64,000 nt of DNA from an uncultured Lachnospiraceae bacterium (GTDB taxonomy: Bacteria; Bacillota; Clostridia; Lachnospirales; Lachnospiraceae). Under the pieces are notes generated by a model that was given only the letters and a program-made list of their open reading frames with translations, was not told the origin of the DNA and made no database searches. A program made the translations under genes and the position numbers. Numbering within the stretch: position 1 is the first letter of the stretch; the number at the start of each line of letters is the position of its first letter. Of the stretch, positions 51,315 to 61,000 are shown one piece after another. The stretch covers positions 1 to 64,000 of the forward strand of contig CANQNE010000006.1 in assembly GCA_947625135.1 (NCBI GenBank), read 5' to 3'.

Positions 51315-53696
51315 ATGACAAAAGACAGCAAGACCATCATCAGGATATCCGTGCGCGCCCTTGTAGAATTTATTCTGCGGGAGGGAAACATCGAGGGCGC
51401 ACAGGGCGGCTTTAAGGACAGGGAAGCCATGCAGGCGGGCAGCCGGATCCACCGGAAGCTCCAGAACCGGATGGACGCGGACTACAGAGCGGAGTACGCC
51501 CTGAAGGAGAGCTTTGACTGCGGCGAGTTTGTTATACAGGTAGAGGGCCGTGCCGACGGGATCTGGACGAAGGAAGAAGAGGTAGTGGTGGACGAGATCA
51601 AGGGCGTATACCGGGATCTGGAACGGTTGGAAAAGCCGGAGCCCCTTCATCTTGCCCAGGCCAAGGTGTATGCCTGCATCTATGCCGGGCAGCATGGTCT
51701 TGAAGAGATCTCTGTGCGGATGACATACGTAAATCTGGACACAGAGGAGATACGGTATTTTTATGAGAACTACCGGAAGGAAGAGCTGGAGGCATGGTTT
51801 CTGCCGGTGATCCGGAAATATGAGAAGTGGGCCCGGTTTCAATATGAATGGCGGCTTGTGCGGCAGGATTCCATCCGGAAACTGGAATTTCCCTTTCCTT
51901 ACCGGAAAGGACAAAAGGAGCTGGCCGCAGCCGTGTACCGCACCATTTATCACGGCCGCCGGCTGTTTATACAGGCGCCCACCGGGGTGGGCAAAACGCT
52001 GTCCACCGTCTTTCCCGCTGTAAAAGCGGTAGGCGAGGGACTGGCGGATAAACTGTTTTATCTCACAGCCAAAACCGTCACAAGGACTGTGGCGGAAGAG
52101 GCATTTTCTATTCTTGGGGAAGGCGGCCTGTCCTATAAATTCATCACGCTCACCGCAAAGGAAAAGCTCTGCGCCTGTGAGGAGATGATCTGCGATCCGG
52201 CCAGATGCGGCAGGGCAAAGGGCCATTATGACCGGGTAAACGAGGCGGTCTTTGCGCTGATCAATGAGCAGGATCATATCACAAGGACGCTGCTGGAGGA
52301 GTATGCGGCCCGGTATCAGGTCTGTCCTTTTGAATTTTTACTGGATGCCGCAGTCTGGTGCGACGGCATTATCTGCGATTACAATTATGTATTTGATCCC
52401 AGAGTGCGCCTGAAGCGGTTTTTCGGGGAAGGCCAGTCGGGAGAATATCTTTTTCTGGTGGACGAAGCCCACAATCTGGTGGAGCGGGGCAGGAGCATGT
52501 TCAGCGCCAGACTCTGCAAGGAGGATTTTCTGGAGGTCAGGCGGATGGTGCGCCCTTACCGGCCGAAGCTGGAAAAAAAGCTGGAGGCGGCAAACAGGCA
52601 GCTTCTGATCCTGAAGCGGGAGTGTAAGGAATGTGAAGTGGTGGAGAACATCGACGGGTTTATCCTGCAGCTGATGAACGTGGCCTCCGAAATGGAAAAA
52701 TATCTGGAGGAGCTGCAGCAGGGAGAACTGCGGGATCGGCTTTTGGAATTTTATTTTGACCTGCGGGGTTTTCTGAGTATTTATGACCGTCTGGATGAAA
52801 ACTATGTGATCTATACGGAGCTGAAAAAGGAAGGAGAAGGCAGGGGAGAAGGAGGAAACTTTTATCTGAAGCTGTTCTGCGTCAATCCGGCGGTAAATCT
52901 GGGGGAAGTGTTCGCAAAGGGTGTCAGCAGCATTTTGTTTTCCGCCACGCTGCTTCCCATAGACTATTATCAGACGCTGCTCAGCGACAGGGACGACGAT
53001 TACGCGGTCTATGCCCCGTCCCCTTTTCCAAAGGAGCATAAGCGGATCCTGGTGGCGTCGGATGTGACAAGCAAATATACCCGGCGCACAAAACAGGAAT
53101 ACGAAAAAATCGCCGCATATATACATCAGATCATCAGCTGCAAAAAGGGAAATTATCTGGTGTTCTTTCCCTCCTACCGGTTTCTGGAGGAGGTGTATCA
53201 GTGCATGGAGCGGGAGGAGACGGAGGATCTGGAGCTGCTCCTGCAGAATCCGCAGATGGACGAGAATGCCCGTGAACAGTTCCTCGAGGCATTTCACAGA
53301 GAACGGACGGGCACGCTGGCAGGCTTCTGTGTCATTGGCGGTATTTTCGGAGAGGGCATCGATCTGAAAGGAGAGCGGCTCATAGGCGCCATAGTAGTAG
53401 GCACGGGGCTTGCCCAGATCGACCATGAGGGAGAGCTTTTGAAGGCATACTATGATCAGCGCCAGCAAGACGGTTTTGCTTACGCCTACCGCTATCCGGG
53501 AATGAACAAGGTGCTGCAGGCGGCGGGCAGAGTGATCCGCACGATGGAGGATAAGGGCGTGGTGCTGCTTTTAGATCAGCGCTTTCTGCAGCAGGAATAC
53601 CGGCGGCTCTTCCCGAGAGAATGGGAGGATTACCGGCGCTGCACCCTGGAGACGGCGAAGGAGGAGACAGAGCGATTCTGGCTGGAGGCAAAGTAA
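51315..53696 (+). CDS. Rad3/DinG-type helicase with N-terminal nuclease-like domain
   Basis: A 793-residue superfamily 2 helicase. The N-terminal 170 residues look like a PD-(D/E)XK nuclease domain (VEGRADGIW followed by VVDEIKG). Then come Walker A (APTGVGKTLS, about 218-227), a four-cysteine iron-sulfur region as in XPD (CACEEMICDPARC, later CPF), DEAHNL Walker B and a C-terminal motif QAAGRVIRT. It probably unwinds and trims DNA during repair, 5' to 3' as in the XPD/DinG group. ATG 51315 is used; GAAGAAGGG lies upstream. Confidence 0.87.
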   Translation: MTKDSKTIIRISVRALVEFILREGNIEGAQGGFKDREAMQAGSRIHRKLQNRMDADYRAEYALKESFDCGEFVIQVEGRADGIWTKEEEVVVDEIKGVYRDLERLEKPEPLHLAQAKVYACIYAGQHGLEEISVRMTYVNLDTEEIRYFYENYRKEELEAWFLPVIRKYEKWARFQYEWRLVRQDSIRKLEFPFPYRKGQKELAAAVYRTIYHGRRLFIQAPTGVGKTLSTVFPAVKAVGEGLADKLFYLTAKTVTRTVAEEAFSILGEGGLSYKFITLTAKEKLCACEEMICDPARCGRAKGHYDRVNEAVFALINEQDHITRTLLEEYAARYQVCPFEFLLDAAVWCDGIICDYNYVFDPRVRLKRFFGEGQSGEYLFLVDEAHNLVERGRSMFSARLCKEDFLEVRRMVRPYRPKLEKKLEAANRQLLILKRECKECEVVENIDGFILQLMNVASEMEKYLEELQQGELRDRLLEFYFDLRGFLSIYDRLDENYVIYTELKKEGEGRGEGGNFYLKLFCVNPAVNLGEVFAKGVSSILFSATLLPIDYYQTLLSDRDDDYAVYAPSPFPKEHKRILVASDVTSKYTRRTKQEYEKIAAYIHQIISCKKGNYLVFFPSYRFLEEVYQCMEREETEDLELLLQNPQMDENAREQFLEAFHRERTGTLAGFCVIGGIFGEGIDLKGERLIGAIVVGTGLAQIDHEGELLKAYYDQRQQDGFAYAYRYPGMNKVLQAAGRVIRTMEDKGVVLLLDQRFLQQEYRRLFPREWEDYRRCTLETAKEETERFWLEAK

Positions 53697-53752
53697 GAAA
53701 AACGCCGGCGCTTGTCTGAGCAGAGAAAATATAGAAAAAGTAACGAAAAAGA

Positions 53753-53781
53753 ATGACAATTTAATGGAGATGTTGTATAAT
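53753..53781 (+). promoter_or_regulatory. Promoter before the DUF4250 gene
   Basis: ATGACA (53753-53758), 17 bases, TATAAT (53776-53781), 36 bases before the start codon. Confidence 0.6.
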
Positions 53782-53817
53782 ATTGTTAAGTTTTGAATCT
53801 AAAAAGGGAGGGAGTAC

Positions 53818-54012
53818 ATGATGCCTACAGATCCGGTCATCCTGTTGAGTTTTGTCAACATGAAGCTGAGAGATGAATATGAGAGTCTGGAGGAGCTGTG
53901 CGGCGCATATCAGGCGGATTGCGGGCAGATCACCGAAAAGCTGCGTTCCATCGGATATGTTTACAGTGCCGGAGTCAGGCAGTTTGTACCTGAGAAAGGA
54001 GAAATGTTATGA
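53818..54012 (+). CDS. DUF4250 protein
   Basis: A 64-residue protein of the DUF4250 family, with PTDPVILLSFVNMKLRDEY, a short helical middle and IGYVYSAGVRQF near the end. The function is unknown; the family is common in gut Firmicutes and Bacteroidetes. AGGGAGGGAGTAC precedes ATG 53818 (ATG 53821 also possible). Its stop overlaps the next ATG by four bases, so the two are coupled. Confidence 0.85.
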   Translation: MMPTDPVILLSFVNMKLRDEYESLEELCGAYQADCGQITEKLRSIGYVYSAGVRQFVPEKGEML

Positions 54013-55046
54013 ACAGTATTGAAAGATTTATGAACACCATTGAAAGAAAGCCTGTGGATCGTCCCGCCTGCTGGCTCGGCATGCCGGACATTAACGCCCA
54101 GCCGGCGCTGATGAAGGAATTCGGCGTGGACAATATGCACGATCTGAAGCTGTCTATCGGCGACGATGTGTATACCATAGAGGTTCCCTACCAGTCAGAA
54201 AATGCTTCCGCCATTTACGCGGCCTTTGACTGGTATCAGGACGGCGATGTGGACGCCCATGACCGGACGCTGACGGCGCCGGGGTTTTTTATCGACGCGG
54301 AGGATCCGGAGGAAGTAAATAACTTTGACTGGCCGGATCCCGCAAAATACATAGATGTGGAAAAATGTAAGGCACTTGTGGACAAAGCGCCGGATGACAA
54401 GCTGATTCTGGGCATGATGTGGTCGGCGCATTTTCAGGACACCTGTGCCGCCTTCGGTATGGAAACAGCGCTGATGAACATGATCGCGAATCCGGAAATG
54501 TATGAGGCTGTGGACGCCAAGATCATGGAATTTTACCTGAAGGCAAATAAGATCTTCTATGAGGCCACAAAGGGCAGGCTGCATGCGATCCTGATCGGGG
54601 ACGATATGGGCAGCCAGAGAGGGCTGATGCTCTCCCCCGATATGGTGCGCAGATTTGTGATTCCCGGCGCCAGGAAGCTGATCGACCAGGCCCACAGCTA
54701 TGGGCTGAAGGTGATCTATCATTCCTGCGGTTCTATTGTAGATATCATTCCTGATCTCATCGAAGCCGGTGTGGACGCGATCCATCCCATTCAGGCGCTG
54801 GCGGCAGGCATGGATCCCGCCAATCTGAAAGCAAAATTTGATGGCAAGGTGAGCTTCTGCGGCGGTGTGGACACACAGGATCTGCTTGTGAACGGCTCCG
54901 AGGAAGACGTAAAGGCAAAGGTGAGAGAACTGCGGGAGTTGTTCCCAACCGGACTGATCATCTCTCCCAGCCATGAGGCCATTATGCCGGATATCCCTCC
55001 CAAAAATATCCGGGCATTGTTTGACGCGGCTACGGAAGTAAAATAA
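54009..55046 (+). CDS. Uroporphyrinogen decarboxylase-like methyltransferase protein
   Basis: The 345-residue protein has the URO-D TIM barrel of the MtaA/CmuA-like group: start NSIERFMNTIERKPVDRPA, DDMGSQRGLMLSPDMVRRFV in the middle, HSCGSIVDIIPDLIEAG (the cysteine/histidine zinc ligands of methyltransferase types) and FCGGVDTQDLLVNG later. In anaerobes this group moves methyl groups to or from corrinoid proteins rather than making heme. No corrinoid protein is adjacent, so substrate is open. Confidence 0.85.
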   Translation: MNSIERFMNTIERKPVDRPACWLGMPDINAQPALMKEFGVDNMHDLKLSIGDDVYTIEVPYQSENASAIYAAFDWYQDGDVDAHDRTLTAPGFFIDAEDPEEVNNFDWPDPAKYIDVEKCKALVDKAPDDKLILGMMWSAHFQDTCAAFGMETALMNMIANPEMYEAVDAKIMEFYLKANKIFYEATKGRLHAILIGDDMGSQRGLMLSPDMVRRFVIPGARKLIDQAHSYGLKVIYHSCGSIVDIIPDLIEAGVDAIHPIQALAAGMDPANLKAKFDGKVSFCGGVDTQDLLVNGSEEDVKAKVRELRELFPTGLIISPSHEAIMPDIPPKNIRALFDAATEVK

Positions 55047-55094
55047 ACGGAGCGCGGTAATGATGGATTGAATGGTGAAAGGGAGGAAGGAAAC

Positions 55095-58000
55095 GTGAAA
55101 AGCAAAGAAGGCGCAAAACGGTTTTTGGCATGGGTGCTTTGTACGGTGATGCTGTTCAGCGGAAACGGCATCATACCGGCAAATGCGGGAACTGTGCAAA
55201 AAAATGCAGGGAACAATGTGGAAATTTCCCAGATTGCTTCAAAGGAGGCCGCGCCTCCGCAGTCAAAAAGCGTTGTACAGCTCACAAAGGATATCATGGA
55301 GAATCTGGAAGTGGCGCTGTACATTGACGGACAGCTGATCAACGCCGATACGCCCGTGGAAGAGATCGACCCCATCGATCCGGAAGAAACGGACGTGTTG
55401 GTGCTGTTTAATAATATGAAATTTGTAGATCATCAGCTGACAGATGATACGGTTTATGAGATAAGTTTGCCCGAGGAGCTGACACCTGATTTTGATGAGA
55501 CGGTGAGCGATCCCGCAGATACAGAATGGAAGGAACTGGTTTCCAGCAGCAGTGTGAAGGCATGGGGCCGTGTGATATTTGACGGGAGCGATTATAAGTT
55601 CCAGATCAAATTCCAAAAAACAGAGGGACAGTCTAATATTCGGGCTGACTTTCAGTACAGATCCCATGTGAACGCAGGGGATCCCTATCCGGATCAGGTA
55701 TCACCGGAATTTCCATGGGAGCAGCAATTTACGCTTCCCCTGAAGCAGGAAACCGTGACTGTTCAATGGCTGGAGAAGCAGGCAAATTGGCTGAATGCCC
55801 AGGGACAGGATGTTGCCGCGGACAATGCAGGCAGCAATTCCAACGGTTTCCAGCAGATCCGGTATACTGTCACGCTGACAAACCAGAATACGGATGTCAC
55901 GGCTGCAGCCAGCGGCCAGCTGAAAGAAACGCTGGGGGTATCCGGCGATACCGGAGGTATATTGGCGTGGATCCGGACAGGGAATATAGGCAGTACACCT
56001 CCTGTTCCTGCTGACGTGAAAAAATGGCTGACGGTGAAGGCGGACGGGAAAGAAATAGAGATGGCCGCAAGGGTTCAGGACGGACGGCTCATGCTCGTGG
56101 GAGAGGATGAGGATGGCGGCCAGCTGAAGCTGGATTTCGGACCGAGCACTTCGCCGTTTGTAAGCGAAGGCTTCACGCTGTCCTTTACAGATCTTACATT
56201 TCAAACATTGACCTTTTCCTATCTTGCGTACATTTACGATAACGGAAACGGCAGCTCTGTCCGCAGCTACACGGCAAAGACAGAATATATTCCCGCCGGG
56301 GGATCAGAGGCCGCGGACGAGGTCAGCAAGACGGCAAGAAAGACGATTACCGGGCCGGGCGTGTCCCTGAAACTTTCTCATGGTACAGATACTACGAGCA
56401 GCGGCTCCTATTCCGCCATGAAGCCAAAGTTCCAGGCGACGCTCCACACGTCGGGCAACGAAAACTGGCTGGAGCTGAGCGAAAAAGCTGCGCTTGGAAC
56501 CAGTGAATTTGCCGAGCATTTTTATTATTTTAATGCCAGTAATTTCTATACAGGTACACCATATATATTAAAGGATTTTGATTTCCGCGTGACCGATGTG
56601 AACGGTTACAGCGCGAGCCTTCAGGGCGCCAGCAACAGCAGTTCTTATTCAGGCAGTCCGAGTAAAATGAAAGCGTATGATCCCATCGCTTACCGGGAGT
56701 TGGACAGCCGGCTGAAAAAAGAAGGCATCAGCGGCGGCGTAGAAGGATGGAACAGTGGTCTTGGACAGCTCCATATCTTTGATATAGAATACAAGGACAA
56801 CAGTGGAAACTTATCCGGGAAGCGGCTCTGGATCGTGGTGGCGCCTAAAACGGCGCTGGCGGCGCAACAGGAATATGTTGGGATCGGACCTGCCGCTGCA
56901 ATGCAGGACGAAAACGGAAAGGCCGCCGGATATACCATCTGGTTATTTAACGTAGGCGGCATCCGGGAGGGAGCTGTTGATTATACCAAGTATTTGCGGC
57001 GGCTGATCCCGTATGATCCTAAAAATGGTGTCTATGTTAATCAGCCCGTCTGCTTCTCCACACTGACCGCCACAAACGGATATAACTCTAGCAGCGGAAA
57101 TGACTATGATCAGGCAATGCCGCTGACGGCTCCGACGATGGCCAAGGAAGCCTATGTGCAGGTGGACGGTACGGTTCGCTGGGATCTGACGCTGGATATG
57201 AACAATTACAATACGTTTTATCAATATCTTCAGGCGAATGGATTTCTGTCGGTGCCGCCTTCGCTGTTTGTTCTCCATGATCTGGTGCCGGCGGGGTATG
57301 AGATTATTGCGTCTTGGGATAGTGAACTGAATACTAACACAAATTATGACGTTTACGGGAAGAAGATGGGTAAGTCAAGCAGCGGGAAAATATTTGTTAC
57401 TCCATCTTTTAAATCTTATTACTATGATGGCAATACGTCTGGTGCGACGAGTAGTGGCCCGCAGTTTGTGAAAGGAAATGTAAGTGGCAATTATAGTTCT
57501 TTTGTTCATCCGGGAACGCTGCCGGAACCCAGTCAGAACATGAAGCCGGAATCAGGCAGCTCAGGCAGCGGAAGCATGTACAGTGTGGATTTTCCTGAGA
57601 TGGCCAGTTCTTATAATCAAAACTGCAAGACATTCCACATCAGCTATATTGCAATACCCACCACAAAGGAGGTGTCAGAGACAGATCAATCACCTCAGAT
57701 GATGGTGAACAAGGCAAATTTCCAGATCTGGAATAGAGCAATGAGAAAACCTGTCGCAGACGTGGTGGCCACCGGGCGGGGATATCTTCCCTCTCTTGGA
57801 AAAACTATGACGGTGACGGGAAATAAGATCCATACGACGCTGAACAGTACCTGCAGTACCAATGGGATTTTGTACCGGGGTGTTTATGCGGTGCATGACG
57901 ATATGGCGGATTCCAAAGCCATTGAGGAACAGACAGGCAACGTGCTGCCTTCAAGTGTAGCGGTGGCAGATTACATACAGCTGCAGAAGCTGAAGGTGAC

Positions 58001-61000
58001 CATAATGCCCACATCGGGAAGCACGATTGAGCATACCTTTTCCGGTATTCAATCCGGTGCCGGAGCGAAAACGTACGAATATACTTACAGCAGCGACGAC
58101 GGCGATCATCAGATCGTGTTGAACTATTCCGGCAGTATGAAGGGCGGTTTCGACCTCACTGTAGATGGACTGCCGGTGAATCGTGCTTATGGTGAAAAGG
58201 GTTATATAGGAAGTGTCGGGATTGAATACGACTGTATCTTTGAGGTAGACGACGAGGTGGACGGCGACGGCGACGAAAATGACGGCTATACAAAGGCGGC
58301 AAAAGCCTCCGGTATGCTGCAGTTCCAGTTTGTCAACGGCTTTCGGCGCAATTACAGCGCAATGAAAGGGGATCGCGGAACAGCCTTTCGAACTGACAGC
58401 AGTTTCCGTTTTGCAGCTTCCCCCACGCTGAAGAAGAGGTTTATCAGCAAAGTGCAGCCCGGTGGTTTCAAGACCAACTATAGCGTGGAAGCGGACGTGG
58501 GAAGCAAGAATCAGAAGAATATCTATCTGGTGGATCAGATCGATGATGTCTGGGAGGTTTTTGATAAAGGACACGACACGCCAAAAGACAGCGACAAAAT
58601 TTATCAGGAAACAGGCGGCGGAGCAAAGGAACGTCAGTATACAAAAGATGAATTGCAGACGTTCTTAAAGCATGTGCAGGTTGCAGATCTGAAGATCGAA
58701 ATGGGCACCAGAAAAGCCGGCTCTGAAACAACACCAGTTTATGAATTGATCTATGAAAACGGCAAGGTAATCAATGAGGATTGGGTAGTAGATAAACTGA
58801 CACAGGAGCAGTTGGCTGCCGTTCATATCACGAAGCCGGAAGATCCGGATGCCCGTGAACTGAACGGAAACCAGTTTGCGTTTTCCATCAGCAAAAAAGA
58901 CGGCACCCCTTTGGCTTCGGATACGTTCTTTGTTGTGAGTTATACGCTGGAGCTTGGCAGCACGAAGGGAAGCGGCGATACAAAAAAATTCTGGGAAGAA
59001 GATTTCTATGACGGCGGCATGCTCCGGATCGAAAATCAGGCGGCCATCGGATATCAGTTTGCACCGGTGGCGTCTTCGATCAGATCCCTGAAAAATGCAG
59101 TGAAGGTGCGGGCTGCGGGAAATCTGTTTGCACCTGTGCCCGCGCCCATCATTGGGGATCAGTGGGTATCGGCAGGCAGCAGCGTTTCCGGAGAAAACAA
59201 CTTTCTGGATGTTTCCACCGGTGTAAAGGTACCTTCCGGCGGAGCGGCAGGCTCCGGCTGGGAGATCAAGGTCAATACCGGCAGCGCGTGGAAAGGTGAT
59301 AAAGCGCAGTTGGATCTGACGGATACACTGCGGGCCCGCGCAACGGTAGACGGAGAAGACGTCACCGATGATGACTTGAACAAACAGCTGCTTGAACTGT
59401 TTTTCAAACACCTGAAGCTGGAACTGGATGGCGTATATTTTGATGAGGTAAAACCGGAAAACAAAGTATACGGACCGGATTCTTCGGAAGAATTACTGAA
59501 TAAATATCCCGGACTTACATTTAGGCATACTGTTTTTGATCCGGAACACTTTACCATGACTTATCTGGAGAAGGATGATACGCTGGATCCGCCCCGGGAG
59601 TTTTCAACAGGCGAGGTAGAGATGTTCAGTATTTTCGGAGAGGAGCTTCCCCTGAATCAGGATCTGATCCTCCGGTATAGTACGGTGGTGGATTGGAACG
59701 CCCTGTACAATGAGGCGGTAGAAAGGGGTCTGATCCAGCCGGGACAGAGTCTGACTTTTGACAAAGCGGAAAACTATATAACAGGCTCCGCCGGAGAAAC
59801 GTCCTCAAGCAGAGATTTCAAGAGTGATATTGAACTGGAAGGACACCTGTCTAAGACAGGAAAGGTGAACAAGGAAGACCATTCCATTGACTGGACGGTA
59901 GATCTTACGGTAAGCGGCGGTACGCTGCAGCAGTATACGTTGAAGGATAAAATGCAGGCGGGCACATTCAGCAAGAGTGGTGCGCTGGATGTAAATGATA
60001 ATGACAAGCTGGCATTTTCCAAAATGAACATGACGGCGTTTACGATCTATGCTGTGACCGGAGGCAAAGACGAGAACGATCCGGAGACGAGGACACCTGT
60101 TTATACATATAACGGTGATTTTAGCGGTACTGCGGATCTGCCGGGAACGGCATATTATAAGGGCGCAGAGCTGACCTTTGAAGAACAGACGGAAAGTGAT
60201 CCGGCTACAAAGGGCTTTACCCTTGCGTTTAATGAGCTGGGCAACTGCAGGCTGGAGCTTGTTTATACTACTAAACTTGATTTTGACGGATTCCTTGCGG
60301 CCCTTGCGGATGGCGCAGAGGGCGGCGAGTACACAGTGGAGTATAAGATGAGCAATGTGGCGGAAGCCACGTTCCCCGGCGGAAGTCTCTCAGGCAGCGA
60401 CAGCGTGACTGTGACAGATCCGGATGACGCTGAGGTAACAAAGGAGCTTTTAAACGGCAGATCCGGTTTATCCGGCAGGGAGCAGAAATGGCAGATCACT
60501 GCGTCCATGGGCAGCCACGAAGGAAAGAATGTGTCTGTGGGAGACAGCTTTGCCACCACGGATGGATCGGAGGCGCTTCTGGAAGCGCTGCGTCTGACAG
60601 CCATGAAGGTAGATCTGGTTACGGTGTCAGGGACGGCAGGCAGCGGCGGTTCGCCGGAAACGACCGAGACTGCGGAGACGATCTATCAGTATGAAAACGG
60701 TCAGGCAGTGACGGATCGGCTGGAAGAGTATCAGGCAGTTTTCAACGAAGGCTTTGCCATGGACACAGCCGGTGTGACAGAGTTCACTCTTACCTTCGGA
60801 CAGACCCTTCCCGCCAACACAAAGGTGGTTGTGACCTACACAAGCGCGCTGGATGACGAGAAGCTGAAAGAGGTGAAAGAGGCGGAAGGCCTCAGTGATG
60901 AGATGAAACTGCACCTGCAGAATAACGCCGTTTTCGGACGGGGCGACTGGGGTGTGAAGTCTGACGATACAGAAACAGACGTATATATCGGCGAGCCGGT

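Noticed and set aside
52338-53468. 376-codon minus-strand frame opposite the helicase
   Set aside because: Antisense to conserved helicase motifs and without start signals.
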